This document shows, one piece after another, positions 25,025-34,875 of a stretch of 64,000 nt of DNA. Position 1 is the first letter of the stretch; each line of letters opens with the position of its first letter. Below the pieces are notes generated by a model. The model was not told the DNA's origin, did not search any database, and was given only the letters and a program-made list of their open reading frames with translations. Source of the stretch: Dehalococcoidia bacterium (GTDB lineage Bacteria; Chloroflexota; Dehalococcoidia; Dehalococcoidales; Fen-1064). Position numbers and translations under genes: made by a program. The DNA lies in contig DUEV01000004.1 in NCBI GenBank assembly GCA_011170375.1, positions 62,001-126,000 of the forward strand. The letters are read 5' to 3'.

Positions 25025-25708
25025 ATGGCATACGAATATGAAATTAATGAGATGGCCAAGGAAGAGTCCTGGCGGATGTTCCGAATAATGGGAGAGCTGG
25101 TCGAAGGATTTGACTCGTTGAGTGGGATAGAGCCAGCGGTAAGTGTCTACGGCTCGGCTCGAATCAACCCGGATGACGAGCTATACACCCAGACGCAAGA
25201 AATAGCCCGCCGCCTCGGCGAGAACGGCTTCTCCGTCATAACTGGCGGTGGTCCCGGAGTAATGGAGGCTGCTAATCGGGGTGCTATGGAAGCCGGTGTA
25301 ACCTCTGTAGGGCTTAATATCGAGCTACCCGAGGAGCAGTCCCCCAATATCTACACAACAAAATCAATACTTTTCCATCACTTTTTCGTACGTAAGGTGA
25401 TGCTGGTCAAGTACGCTACTGCCTTCGTCATCATGCCCGGTGGTATGGGAACGCTCGACGAAATGACCGAGGTGCTGACCCTGATACAAACTTTCAAGAT
25501 AAAGCCCTTTCCAGTGATACTATATGACAGTCGGTACTGGAATGGGTTTCTCGAGTGGCTGCGGAGTGTGGTACTACCCCGCGGATACGTTTCCGAAGAG
25601 GACTTTGACTTACTGAGGGTATGTGACGAACCCGACCAAGTGGTAGAAGCTGTCTGTGAATGGTACGTCAAGCAGCAGGTAGTCGGCAAAAGAGCGTTGG
25701 ACAGGTAG
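25025..25708 (+). CDS. LOG-family nucleotide-binding protein (TIGR00730-like)
   Basis: 227 residues, with GGGAGG before ATG 25025. The Rossmann core has VYGSARI, SVITGGGPGVMEAANRGAMEAG and the hallmark MPGGMGTLDEMTEV, the PGGxGTxxE motif of LOG-type phosphoribohydrolases. These cleave nucleoside 5'-monophosphates to base and ribose 5-phosphate; in bacteria the physiological substrate is often unclear. It is convergent with the beta-CASP gene, 10 bases apart. Confidence 0.85.
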   Translation: MAYEYEINEMAKEESWRMFRIMGELVEGFDSLSGIEPAVSVYGSARINPDDELYTQTQEIARRLGENGFSVITGGGPGVMEAANRGAMEAGVTSVGLNIELPEEQSPNIYTTKSILFHHFFVRKVMLVKYATAFVIMPGGMGTLDEMTEVLTLIQTFKIKPFPVILYDSRYWNGFLEWLRSVVLPRGYVSEEDFDLLRVCDEPDQVVEAVCEWYVKQQVVGKRALDR

Positions 25709-25718
25709 CACCCCGCAC

Positions 25719-27125
25719 CTAATCCAGTATGATTTCGTCACCATAATTGGGCACTGAGGTCTCCCAGCCAGTGCGTTCTGCTACAAAGTCAGCAAAACTC
25801 CGGGCAGAATCTTCCTCACCGTGGACAACAAACACCCGCCGCGGAGGCTTCCTCAAAGCAGACAACCATCGAAAGAGCTGGTCTCTATCGGCATGTCCTG
25901 AGAAACCGTTTAGCTGCACTATTTTGGCCTTCACCGGATAGTTTTGCCCCAGTATTCTGACCTCACTCTCACCATCAACAATCCGCCGTCCCAATGTTCC
26001 CGCCGCCTGATAACCGACAAAAAGTATCGTGCTTTCCGGGCGAGAGATGTTGGTGACAAGGTGATACTTTATCCTGCCACCGGTACACATGCCGGAACCG
26101 GCAATGATGATAACGCTGCCCTTAATATAATTAATCGCCTTTGACTGCTCGATTGTCCTCACCAGTGTCAGGCCGGGAAAGTCAAACGGCGATTTTTTCT
26201 CACGAATCAACTGAACCATCTCCTTATCAAACAGGTAAGGATGGTCTTCGAAGACATCGGTAATATTGACCGCCATGGGACTATCAACAAAGACCAGGAG
26301 ATCAGGCACCTTTTTCTGATGCAGCGCCTCATTAAGATAGTACAGGAGTTCCTGGGCACGCTCCAAGGCAAAGCTGGGGATGACAATATTTCCCCCTGCT
26401 TTCACAGTATTTTCAATGACCTCAGCAAGCTCATCCGCCATGTCGTCTACAGGCTCCAGAGACCGACTACCGTAGGTCGATTCCACCAAGACATAGTCAG
26501 CTTCGTCGAATGTTGAGGGGTTCCGGAGTATCGGTTTATCCCACCGGCCCACATCTCCCGAAAAAAGTATTGTCCTCTCCTCACCGCCTTGACGAATCCT
26601 AACCTTTATCATCGCCGAGCCGAGGACATGACCAGCATCGTGAAAGGACGCCTCGATACCTTCACCGATTTCCACCGTCTCTTCATATTTGACTGGTGAA
26701 AAAAGAGGCAAAACGGCTTCGGCATCGGATACTGTATACAGGGGGATTTCGGGATGGGGACCTTTTCGACCCTCCTTTTCGTGCCGCCGCTTTTTATACT
26801 CGGCATCCTGCTCCTGCAATTTCGCCGAATCTAGCATGATAATCTCGGCAATATCAGCCGTGGCCGCCGTACAGTAGATAGGGTTATGGAATCCCTCCCG
26901 CACCAGCTTGGGCAACAGCCCACAATGGTCAAGGTGGGCATGGGTCAGCAGGACAGCATCCCGGCTTTGTGGCGGTACGGGGAAAGGGTCCCAGTTCCGT
27001 GACTGAAATTCTCTTTCCTGGTAAAGACCACAGTCCACCAGAAAACGAACATCGTTGGCTTCTACCAGAAATCGTGAGCCGGTCACACTTTGGGCTCCGC
27101 CCATAAAGGATAGCTTAATTTGCAC
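25719..27125 (-). CDS. beta-CASP MBL-fold ribonuclease/hydrolase
   Basis: 468 residues from GTG 27125 (VQIKLSFMGGAQSVTGSR), which has AGGGG 7 bases upstream; the open frame continues to 27221 without a ribosome site. The metal-binding HAHLDHCG, FHDAGHVLGSAMI and FSGDVG motifs, the beta-CASP blocks (VPSFALERAQELLYYL-like, GSGMCTGGRIKYHL) and the terminal VHGEEDSARSFADF identify an RNA-processing exonuclease of the CPSF73/YSH1-like bacterial group. It acts on RNA; targets are unknown. Confidence 0.88.
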   Translation of the reverse strand: MQIKLSFMGGAQSVTGSRFLVEANDVRFLVDCGLYQEREFQSRNWDPFPVPPQSRDAVLLTHAHLDHCGLLPKLVREGFHNPIYCTAATADIAEIIMLDSAKLQEQDAEYKKRRHEKEGRKGPHPEIPLYTVSDAEAVLPLFSPVKYEETVEIGEGIEASFHDAGHVLGSAMIKVRIRQGGEERTILFSGDVGRWDKPILRNPSTFDEADYVLVESTYGSRSLEPVDDMADELAEVIENTVKAGGNIVIPSFALERAQELLYYLNEALHQKKVPDLLVFVDSPMAVNITDVFEDHPYLFDKEMVQLIREKKSPFDFPGLTLVRTIEQSKAINYIKGSVIIIAGSGMCTGGRIKYHLVTNISRPESTILFVGYQAAGTLGRRIVDGESEVRILGQNYPVKAKIVQLNGFSGHADRDQLFRWLSALRKPPRRVFVVHGEEDSARSFADFVAERTGWETSVPNYGDEIILD

Positions 27126-27463
27126 ATTCTCACCCCTAGTCGACATTAGCCTGTGCCTTAAGGCACCATCCAACGTATCAGATAGTATCAGAAAAGAGAA
27201 ACTCAGGCAAAGTGCCTGCAAAACCAGTAGTGCGCAATGGCAGCCACTATAAATTATGCCCCAACCCGATCATAATTATGAACCATTAGTGCTAGGCCAT
27301 TGTTCCACTGGGTTCGCTAGGTCGGTTCCTTCGACCTTTCTTTACTAGCTGGTCAGACCTTACTGGGGTCATTAACAGGTGAGACAATAATAGGGGCGTA
27401 GCCTGGCTCTTGAGGCAGACCAATATGTGACTTAGTCTTCAGGGTGGTAGACAGTAGCTAAAA
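27126..27463. other. divergent intergenic region
   Basis: About 340 bases between the beta-CASP gene (minus) and the histidine kinase (plus). It contains a short hairpin AGGTCG 27319-27324 / CGACCT 27332-27337 followed by TTCTTT, which could act as an attenuator or be chance. No gene seen. Confidence 0.4.
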
Positions 27464-29632
27464 ATGGACGTTTACCTGATAATACCACTGGTAGAAGTTA
27501 TCCTGACCGTGGTGCTGTTAGTGGTCCTGGCAGTAAGGGGTAAGCAGCATGCTGCCAGAAGGTCCTTCTTCCTCTTCCTCTTCAGTATGAGCCTCTGGGG
27601 TCTATTCATTTTCCTGATGCGTAGCTCCTCAAGCCTGACAAGTGCCCTGTTTTGGGAGCGATTTGTCTTCGCCGCGATACTTAGTGGCAGCCTCTTTTTT
27701 TACCGTTTCACCATCAGCCTCACCGGCATCAAGCCACGAAGAATCACACTATACCTGGTACACGCTTTCTACATCACCTGTATCGCCCTCATCCCAACCG
27801 ACCTCATCGTTAGCGGCATGCAAACAATGTGGTACGGTAAAGCCCCCGTCGTCGGACCCCTCTTCGCCGGTTACGTTGCCAGCGCCTACGTGCCACTGGT
27901 GCTGGGACTTATTATCCTCTTGAAAACCAATAAACACTCCGGCGACACAGACGAGAAGATTCGCGGCCAGTACATCATCGCCGGTATGATAGTTATGTTT
28001 ATCGGCGGTACTACCGACTACCTGCCAGCATTGGGCATCAGTATGTACCCCCTCGGCATCGTTGGCAATATCATCTTCTGTGCCCTGGCTACGGTCGCCA
28101 TGTTGAGGTACGATCTGCTCGAAATGAAAGTGATGCTTCGCAAGGGCATCGCCCATTCACTAGTCATTCTGCTGCTCTTCAGTGTATTCGGTGGTCTGAT
28201 ATTCCTGCTCAGCAGCATCTTCGAAACAGCCCTTAGCCCTGTCTCGCTGACGATTACCTTTGTCTCTGTACTCATTACCATCATCGCGATAACTCTGTTG
28301 CAACCAATGTTACATATCTTCCAACGCATTGTCGACCGGTGGTTTTTCCGCGAAAGATACAAATTCCTTAAAGAGCTGGAGGAGTTCAGCCAAGAAGCCC
28401 ATGACATACGTGACCTCAGGGAACTGAGTTCGTCAACGGTAAAACTGATAAGTCGGGCACTACAGACCTCCGGGGTTTATCTCTTACTCCTCTCGGAGTC
28501 TGGGGATTTCACTATTGTTGCCTCCACCGGACAAGAGTCCATCCAAATAAACTTGAGAAGTCAGACCCCTATCGTGCAATGGTTGCAGTCCCACAAGACG
28601 CCACTGCATTGGCGGGACATAGAGAAGGTACCTTATTTCCAGATGATGTCTGCCAAAGAGGCCAGTCAACTAGCAGCAATCCGAGCGGAATTATTCATCC
28701 CGTTGAAGAGTAAAGAAGGCGAGCTGGTAGGGCTATTCATCTTGGAGGAAAGTCTGTCCCGACAGCGTTATTCTGCAGAAGATGAACGTCTCGTCCTGAG
28801 CGTGGCCAGTCGTATGGCAATCGAATTGGAAAATGCTCGTCTCTACGCACTGGAAAAAAGCATGCGGAGAGAACTGCAAAGACAGGATGAGCAAAAGACG
28901 GAATTCCTGCACACGGTTGCTCACGAACTCAAGACCCCTCTGACAGCTATCATTTCTTCGTCAGACATGATGGTCACCGAAAAATCCGCCACTCCTGAAC
29001 AGAAGTTAAGGCTTATCAATAACATCAACCGCAGTGCCTGGCTGATGGATAAGAGAGTTGGTGAGTTGCTGGATCTTGCCAAAATACAGATCGGAGACCT
29101 TAATCTCCACCTAGAACCTCGCAGCATCGGTATTTCTGTAGACGAGGTAGCCTCGCAGCTTCAATCTCTTTTCTCCAACAAGGAGCAAACTCTCACCATG
29201 GATATACCCGAATCATTGCCAATGGTACTATTGGACAAGGAGAGGATAGAGCAGGTATTACTCAATCTTATGTCAAATGCCAACAAGTTCTCCCCCAGCG
29301 GGAGCGAGATAGCGCTGCGGGTAAGAGAAGGCGATGGCAGGCTACTGGTCTCATTGCAGGACTGCGCTAATGCCATCACCGAGGAGGACAAGGTCCGACT
29401 ATTTGACCCCTATTATCGTGGTGGGGGTGATGCCGAAAGGCAACGCGTCCCCGGACTGGGACTGGGATTAGCCATATCACGTAGAATAATTGAACAACAC
29501 GGGGGAAGAATCTGGGTAGAAAGCGAGACGGGAAAAGGTAACACATTTATTTTCTCGCTATGTGTCTGGGAAAGAGACCAGGGCAATCTGACCTATCCTG
29601 CTGTGGCAGCCGAAAACAGGAGAGAAAATTGA
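27464..29632 (+). CDS. membrane sensor histidine kinase
   Basis: 722 residues. About eight membrane segments fill residues 1-280 (7TM histidine-kinase N-terminal type). A GAF-like domain (about 320-470) follows. Next are HisKA with the phospho-acceptor His487 in VAHELKTPLTAII, and a HATPase domain with NLMSNANKFS and GLGLGLAISRRIIEQHGG. The signal is not evident; the membrane part suggests a lipid-phase or transmembrane cue. The stop codon overlaps the start of the response regulator gene (TTGA), so kinase and regulator are a coupled pair. Confidence 0.9.
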   Translation: MDVYLIIPLVEVILTVVLLVVLAVRGKQHAARRSFFLFLFSMSLWGLFIFLMRSSSSLTSALFWERFVFAAILSGSLFFYRFTISLTGIKPRRITLYLVHAFYITCIALIPTDLIVSGMQTMWYGKAPVVGPLFAGYVASAYVPLVLGLIILLKTNKHSGDTDEKIRGQYIIAGMIVMFIGGTTDYLPALGISMYPLGIVGNIIFCALATVAMLRYDLLEMKVMLRKGIAHSLVILLLFSVFGGLIFLLSSIFETALSPVSLTITFVSVLITIIAITLLQPMLHIFQRIVDRWFFRERYKFLKELEEFSQEAHDIRDLRELSSSTVKLISRALQTSGVYLLLLSESGDFTIVASTGQESIQINLRSQTPIVQWLQSHKTPLHWRDIEKVPYFQMMSAKEASQLAAIRAELFIPLKSKEGELVGLFILEESLSRQRYSAEDERLVLSVASRMAIELENARLYALEKSMRRELQRQDEQKTEFLHTVAHELKTPLTAIISSSDMMVTEKSATPEQKLRLINNINRSAWLMDKRVGELLDLAKIQIGDLNLHLEPRSIGISVDEVASQLQSLFSNKEQTLTMDIPESLPMVLLDKERIEQVLLNLMSNANKFSPSGSEIALRVREGDGRLLVSLQDCANAITEEDKVRLFDPYYRGGGDAERQRVPGLGLGLAISRRIIEQHGGRIWVESETGKGNTFIFSLCVWERDQGNLTYPAVAAENRREN

Positions 29633-30315
29633 AGGTACTGATTGTTGAAGATAGTGCCCAGATAGTGGAAGCCGTTTCCCTCTGTATCCAGTTACGGTGG
29701 CCCGAAGCAATATTGGCTTCCGCTGTCGAGGGGAGTCAAGGACTAAGCCTACTCACACGAGAGTCTTTTGACATGGTCATACTGGACATCAATCTCCCGG
29801 ATATAGACGGCTTTGAAGTCCTCAAACAGATTCGGGCATCCTCAGATGTACCCATCGTCATACTCACCGTGAGGGGTAGAGAAGATGAGCAGGCTAAAGG
29901 TCTGGAGCTGGGTGCTGATGACTACATCGTCAAGCCCTTTAGGCCTAAGGACCTGGTAGCCAGGGTTAATGCCGTGCTCCGCCGAAGTCATACACCTCAA
30001 ACAGGGGACGAGCAGCCAGGCACCGTTGGCAGTGGGCTACCGCTTGACCTCGGAAACGCTGATACAGGACTCGGAGACAGGACAATCAAGCTCACTCACA
30101 CCGAAGCCAGACTGCTCCATTTCATGGTAGAAAAATTCGAATTCACCCTGGCAAGTGAGCCCATATCTTCGAATATCTTGGGGGCAGTGTTCAACAACCC
30201 AGGTCAACTTAAGACCTCTATCAGAAGACTCAAAAACAGACTCTCCGAGAGCCTATCGCGCACAAATACCACCGACCATCACGGAGAAGACCACCAGTCT
30301 GTTAACCCTGACTAA
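29629..30315 (+). CDS. response regulator, OmpR-like with shortened output domain
   Basis: 228 residues from TTG 29629, preceded by AGGAGAG and overlapping the kinase stop; a frame from 29560 is inside the kinase gene. The receiver domain has ED near the start, phospho-acceptor Asp53 in VILDINLPDIDGFEV and Lys in DDYIVKPF. The output part (IKLTHTEARLLHFMV ... LKTSIRRLKNRLSESL) resembles a winged-helix Trans_reg_C domain, though its middle is divergent. It probably binds DNA; targets are unknown. Confidence 0.88.
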   Translation: MKVLIVEDSAQIVEAVSLCIQLRWPEAILASAVEGSQGLSLLTRESFDMVILDINLPDIDGFEVLKQIRASSDVPIVILTVRGREDEQAKGLELGADDYIVKPFRPKDLVARVNAVLRRSHTPQTGDEQPGTVGSGLPLDLGNADTGLGDRTIKLTHTEARLLHFMVEKFEFTLASEPISSNILGAVFNNPGQLKTSIRRLKNRLSESLSRTNTTDHHGEDHQSVNPD

Positions 30316-30329
30316 CAGACCCAGCATGA

Positions 30330-31508
30330 CTAGGCACCGACCGCTCCTGACCTGAGTAAAACTTCTATCTCACTATCATCATAGCCTATTTCATTAAGAA
30401 TCCCCTCTGTGTGAGCACCGTTGGGAACTCCCAGGTTTCTAATTTCTCCCGGGGTGTCGGAAAGCTTAATCGGCAAACCTATCTGCTTCACCTTGCCCAC
30501 CTTTGGGTGATCCACCTCCACCACCATCCTGCGGTGCAGCACCTGGGGGTCGGAGAAGGTCTCATTGAGATACTGGACTGGCCCAAAGCAGGTTTCTTTG
30601 TCCTTGAAGAACCGCCACCACTCATCCCTGCTTTTCGTGATGAAGACATCAGCAATCTCAGCCGTGACTTTGTCCAGTTCTCCAACCGGATAAGGCTGCC
30701 TCTGATACTGTATCAGGTCCTCACGACCGATTGCCTGACAAAGGTTGTCCCAGAACTGCGGCTCAATACAGGCCACCGTGATGTACTCCCCATCCTTGCA
30801 CTTGTAGACGTTCGTCCAGGGGTCACGCCCAGTGAAACCCGTTTCTCCCCGCCGCGGGACTTCACCGGTGCGGAAATAGTTGGGTGCCTCCAATGCCAGC
30901 AGTGAAATCACGCTGTCTAGATAGGCGATATCAACGAACTGTCCCTGGCCGGTTTTCTCCCGGGCGAATAGAGCAATCAGGATACCAATCAGACCATGCA
31001 GGGCAGCACCACCGATATCGGCAATGAAATTGCTCGGCAGATAGGGGGGGCCGTTACGTTGTCCGATAAGGCTCAGAACACCACCAAGAGAGATGTAATT
31101 CATATCATGTGCTGGTATCGAAGCGTAGGGCCCATCAGGGCCAAATCCACTCAGCGAGCAATAGATAAGCCGAGGGTTTACCTCTTTGAGGGTTTCGTAA
31201 TCAGCGTTAAGGCGGGCCATCACCCCCGGGCGGAACCCTTCGAGCAATACATCGGCTTTCTCAACTAACCTCCTCAGCACCACCTGCCCCTCTCTATTTT
31301 TCAGGTCAATAATGATGCTCCGTTTGTTTCGATAAACAGTCTGATATGCAGCCCACTCATCCTGGTTAATATCCTGTCCGAGAATCTGAGATACCGGCGG
31401 GTCAATCCGGATAACATCGGCACCAAAGTCCCCCAGGAACATGGTTGTGTATGCCCCTGGATATCCACGGGCGAAATCAAGAACCATCATTCCTTCGAAA
31501 GGTAACAT
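30330..31508 (-). CDS. CaiB/BaiF family CoA-transferase
   Basis: 392 residues; TAGGAGGTG precedes ATG 31508. Family III CoA-transferase blocks are present: VLDFARGYPGAYTTMFLGDFGADVIRIDPP, NKRSIIIDLKNREGQ, GFRPGVMARL, YCSLSGFGPDGPY, with catalytic Asp in HDMNYISLGG. It moves CoA between carboxylic acids. Dehalococcoidia genomes often encode many paralogues; the acids used here are unknown. It converges on the response regulator with a 14-base gap. Confidence 0.9.
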   Translation of the reverse strand: MLPFEGMMVLDFARGYPGAYTTMFLGDFGADVIRIDPPVSQILGQDINQDEWAAYQTVYRNKRSIIIDLKNREGQVVLRRLVEKADVLLEGFRPGVMARLNADYETLKEVNPRLIYCSLSGFGPDGPYASIPAHDMNYISLGGVLSLIGQRNGPPYLPSNFIADIGGAALHGLIGILIALFAREKTGQGQFVDIAYLDSVISLLALEAPNYFRTGEVPRRGETGFTGRDPWTNVYKCKDGEYITVACIEPQFWDNLCQAIGREDLIQYQRQPYPVGELDKVTAEIADVFITKSRDEWWRFFKDKETCFGPVQYLNETFSDPQVLHRRMVVEVDHPKVGKVKQIGLPIKLSDTPGEIRNLGVPNGAHTEGILNEIGYDDSEIEVLLRSGAVGA

Positions 31509-31606
31509 CGCACACCTCCTAAGGACTACTCAGCAGCGACATGATACTCCGCCATTCGGTACTATGCAACCAAGACTTTCAAACCACCGCATGAGACAAT
31601 GAAATA

Positions 31607-32980
31607 ATGTTTGACCATGTGACACTGCCTGACTATCAATCGTCAGGAAGCACCGTGAAGGTGTATACTGGTGAACAGGTATTCGACACCGCCACAATGA
31701 GGAGAACTGGCTTCTTGCCGCCAATGCCACCTACATATTCAGAGCTAAAACAACGCCTGAGCCGTGATGTTTTCGGTCGGTTCCCGCGTGGGGTATGGGT
31801 TATCTCAGGTACTCAGCTCTTTGCTTCAGCTGGTTTCTCCATCTGCCTTCCCTTTTTTGCCCTGTACCTGCACGAGGAACGCGGTTTATCAATGACATTG
31901 GTCGGGACATTATACCTTATCAGTGGTGTCTGTTCCTCCACAACCCAGTTGATAGGCGGGGTACTCGCTGACCGATTCGGCCGTCGACGTCTCATCCTCG
32001 GGGCTTCCATCACCAGGCTGTTCATCTACTCAGGACTGGCGGCGCTGGTTGCTGCCTCAGCGCCGGTCTGGGCGATAATAATTACCTATATCAGTGGACA
32101 GGCTGTGGGTATGTCAATGCGCCCCGCTATCGCGGCCATGATTACCGACCTGTCCCCACCCGACCGTCTTACCGAGACCTACGGCGTCCTGCGGGTGGGA
32201 CAGAACGTGGGATGGGCAGCCGGGCCAGCGCTGGGTGGCTATCTGCTAACCTTCCTACCCTATGCATGGCTCTTCGCAATTGCAGCCTTTGCCAGTGTCT
32301 TTACCTTTGTCTTCATCTTCTTCTTCCTCGGAGAGTCCTTCCACGGAACCGAAGAACGTGTAGCTCTCAGCAGCATGTTCTCCGTGACCAGCGACCGCTT
32401 ATTCCTGGTATTCACCGGTCTGAGCCTCATGGTGTTTGTTACCATGGGGCAGATGGGCAGCACCCTTTCTATCTTCACAGTGAACCGCCTCGGCTTTTCT
32501 GAGGCACAATACGGTATGTTACTAACCGCTAACGGAATCATTGTGGTGCTCTTCCAGTACCCGGTAGCCCGCTGGGCAGGTAAGCTACCTATAGCCAGAG
32601 GGTTGGCCTTGGGAAGCCTTTTCTATGCCTTGGGATACCTGTCAATGGGCGGAGTTCACAGCTTTGGCTGGGCTATGGCCGCGATGGTCGTCATCACGGC
32701 CGGTGAGATAATCTTCACCCCATTAACCCTCTCCGTAGTGGGGCAACTTTCGCCACCGGATTACCGCGGGCGCTACATGGGATTCTTTGGGTTAAGCCAG
32801 AGTATGAGTATGTCACTGGCTCCTTTGGTAGGTGGTGTCATGCTTGACGCTTTCCCACAAGGTCACTGGTCCGTCTGGGGGACAATCGCGACGATAGCCT
32901 TCGCCGCGACACTGGGGCTTCTGTGGTGGGGTAAAAATCCCCGTATAAGTACCTCCAACAATGAAAATGCGCAGCCTTAG
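31607..32980 (+). CDS. MFS transporter
   Basis: 457 residues if started at ATG 31607; an ATG at 31697 would give 427, and neither has a good ribosome site. Twelve membrane segments are predicted. The loop between helices 2 and 3 reads GGVLADRFGRRRLIL, the MFS motif A. It is probably a drug/proton antiporter-like exporter; the substrate is unknown. A perfect 10-base inverted repeat spans its stop codon. Confidence 0.8.
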   Translation: MFDHVTLPDYQSSGSTVKVYTGEQVFDTATMRRTGFLPPMPPTYSELKQRLSRDVFGRFPRGVWVISGTQLFASAGFSICLPFFALYLHEERGLSMTLVGTLYLISGVCSSTTQLIGGVLADRFGRRRLILGASITRLFIYSGLAALVAASAPVWAIIITYISGQAVGMSMRPAIAAMITDLSPPDRLTETYGVLRVGQNVGWAAGPALGGYLLTFLPYAWLFAIAAFASVFTFVFIFFFLGESFHGTEERVALSSMFSVTSDRLFLVFTGLSLMVFVTMGQMGSTLSIFTVNRLGFSEAQYGMLLTANGIIVVLFQYPVARWAGKLPIARGLALGSLFYALGYLSMGGVHSFGWAMAAMVVITAGEIIFTPLTLSVVGQLSPPDYRGRYMGFFGLSQSMSMSLAPLVGGVMLDAFPQGHWSVWGTIATIAFAATLGLLWWGKNPRISTSNNENAQP

Positions 32981-32991
32981 AGCTGCGCATT
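32966..32991. terminator. hairpin between convergent MFS and Hsp20 genes
   Basis: AATGCGCAGC 32966-32975 and GCTGCGCATT 32982-32991 form a perfect 10-base stem with a 6-base loop containing the MFS stop codon. No T-run follows, so it may only protect or insulate transcripts from both sides. Confidence 0.45.
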
Positions 32992-33036
32992 GAGTAAATC
33001 CGGCAGGACACGGGAAGTGGGACGGAGTTCAACAGA

Positions 33037-33531
33037 TTACTTACCGGTCTTCTCTCCCTTCTTAGATTTGACCGTTATCTTCTTCGGCTTGACTTCGGCC
33101 ATCTTAGGAAGGGTAATTTCGAGCATCCCGTCCTCGTAGTCAGCTTCAATCTTCTTGGCATCCACGTTCGAGGGGAGCCTTATCGTGCGGAGGAAGCTGC
33201 CATAGGTGCGCTCACTCCAGTGATAGTCCTCCTCTTTGACTTCTTGCTCGGTCTTCTTCTCCCCCTTGATACTCAGCGTATCGTCACTGACCGAAATATC
33301 CACGTCCTCTTCCTTCAACCCGGGGAGCTCTGCCTTAACAACGTATTTATCCTCTTTTTCGAAGACCTCCAATGCCGGCGACCATTCCCGCTCCTGGGCT
33401 GGCAGTCGGCGCCAGATTACAGGCCACAATGATGTCTCAAACAGGCTGTCAAACTGCCGCCCCGTTTCCTCAAGCTCCCGGAACAATCTCCACGGTAACC
33501 TTCTGGTCGGTTGCCATCTATCCAGTACCAT
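33037..33531 (-). CDS. Hsp20/alpha-crystallin small heat-shock protein
   Basis: 164 residues; GAGGAGG lies before the ATG at 33531. The alpha-crystallin domain runs from about residue 50 (PALEVFEKEDKYVVKAELPGL) through SDDTLSIKGEKK and GSFLRTIRLPSNVDAKKI to DGMLEITLPK, followed by a Lys-rich tail. Such proteins hold unfolding proteins in the cytoplasm. No CIRCE repeat is visible upstream. The divergent neighbour is a Crp/Fnr regulator, with a Crp-like site between. Confidence 0.92.
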   Translation of the reverse strand: MVLDRWQPTRRLPWRLFRELEETGRQFDSLFETSLWPVIWRRLPAQEREWSPALEVFEKEDKYVVKAELPGLKEEDVDISVSDDTLSIKGEKKTEQEVKEEDYHWSERTYGSFLRTIRLPSNVDAKKIEADYEDGMLEITLPKMAEVKPKKITVKSKKGEKTGK

Positions 33532-33615
33532 ACAAAGTCCTCCTCTTACACTTCTTCAACTAAGTCCCACTTCCCTGACTCAAAAACTATTTTAAAACCA
33601 GCGGCTTTCCCTGTA

Positions 33616-33631
33616 TGTGACCTACGTTACA
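33616..33631. promoter_or_regulatory. Crp/Fnr-type operator
   Basis: TGTGA-N6-TTACA, nine of ten half-site bases of the classical TGTGA/TCACA dyad, between the divergent hsp20 and crp/fnr-type genes. Its closeness to a Crp/Fnr gene supports autoregulation, which remains inference. Confidence 0.45.
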
Positions 33632-33734
33632 TTTCCACAGAGTACAATAACAAGCCGGTACCAGTTGCATTTAATGCCTGGCTGGTGTAATCTTACGAGA
33701 ACCTGCCGGTAAATCCGGTCAGTGCTCCTGAAAG

Positions 33735-34406
33735 ATGGCAACTAAACGAGAATTTTTAGAGTCCATACCCTATTTCACCGGACTGGATAACGCCGAACTT
33801 GACTCCATCAGCCAGCTCTTCTCTGAGAGGAAGGTCGAGCGAGGCGAGATAATCCAGCTCGAGGGGAAGCCTGCCGAGGCACTGTTCTTCGTTGCCTCCG
33901 GCGCTGTCAAGATATTCAAGATTTCCACCGAGGGCAAAGAGCAAATTCTTAGTATCGCTCGTCCAGGTGAATCATTTAATGACATTGCAGTCTTTGACGA
34001 CGGCCCAGCTCCAGCCAGTGTCGAGGCGATGACACCAGTTACGCTTTACCGAATAAGCAGGGACGAACTGCACACCATCCTTCATGAACACCCGGAGGTA
34101 GCTCTGAATACCACCCGAGTCCTCGCCGACCGGACACGACAACTGGTGTCACTGGTTGAAGACCTGTCCTTCAGACACGTCATCAACCGGGTAGCCAGGG
34201 TCCTTCTGGAGAACGCCGGTGACGGGTCGACCTCCGGAACACGACTCACTCAGCAGGAAATGGCTGCTATGGTGGGCTCTGTCCGCGAGGTGGTTGCCCG
34301 CTCACTCAAGGACCTCGAAGCTGAAGGGACCATTAGACTGGAGCGGCATCGCATCCGAATTACGGACAGAGAAGCCCTGGAGGAAATGGCAGAAGCAGCC
34401 ACCTGA
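33735..34406 (+). CDS. Crp/Fnr family transcription regulator
   Basis: 223 residues. A cyclic-nucleotide-binding-type beta barrel (about 10-130, with LEGKPAEALFFVASGAVKI and RPGESFNDIAVFDDGP) is followed by a winged helix (about 150-215, TRLTQQEMAAMVGSVREVVARSLKDLEAEG). There is no N-terminal Cys cluster, so it is not an oxygen-sensing Fnr. The effector is unknown. A ferredoxin gene follows 79 bases downstream on the same strand. Confidence 0.9.
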   Translation: MATKREFLESIPYFTGLDNAELDSISQLFSERKVERGEIIQLEGKPAEALFFVASGAVKIFKISTEGKEQILSIARPGESFNDIAVFDDGPAPASVEAMTPVTLYRISRDELHTILHEHPEVALNTTRVLADRTRQLVSLVEDLSFRHVINRVARVLLENAGDGSTSGTRLTQQEMAAMVGSVREVVARSLKDLEAEGTIRLERHRIRITDREALEEMAEAAT

Positions 34407-34485
34407 GCCAAAGCTTCTTATGAGACATATGTTACAGACAGACAATCGGCAGCGAGATTAAATTAAATTATGGAGGCCTGGTAAA

Positions 34486-34695
34486 TTGCCTGAGATGCCT
34501 AAAATTGACGAAGAGAAATGTGACTGCTGCGGTCTCTGTATCAGTGCGTGCACCTGCGGTGCTATTACAATGATTGATAATACCATAACTATTATTGAAA
34601 CCGATGAGTGCGGCTGGTGCACCATGTGCGAGCTAATCTGCCCCAATAATGCTGTCATATGTGCGTATGAAATAGTGTTTGATAAAGAAGCCTAG
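34486..34695 (+). CDS. 4Fe-4S ferredoxin-type protein
   Basis: 69 residues from TTG 34486 with GGAGG 9 bases upstream. It has two Cys clusters: CDCCGLCISACTCG, where the final CxxxCP is altered to CTCG, and CGWCTMCELICPNNA, a full CxxCxxCxxxCP. It probably carries one or two 4Fe-4S clusters and moves electrons in the cytoplasm. It may be co-transcribed with the Crp/Fnr gene. Confidence 0.85.
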   Translation: MPEMPKIDEEKCDCCGLCISACTCGAITMIDNTITIIETDECGWCTMCELICPNNAVICAYEIVFDKEA

Positions 34696-34875
34696 AGGGC
34701 TTTTCCCCTACAGTATCCACTTTCCACACTATCTCTACTACTAACTCAACCTACTCACTCCAGACGTGATGCTACTTCCCCCAACGAGACTTATGTCACA
34801 TACAACACTCCCTAACATGCGTAGAATTAAATAATACCTGAGAATGGGGACCATAGGGTGAAAGGGGTGAGGTAG

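Noticed and set aside
33532-33734. CIRCE element upstream of hsp20
   Set aside because: No TTAGCACTC-N9-GAGTGCTAA inverted repeat is present.
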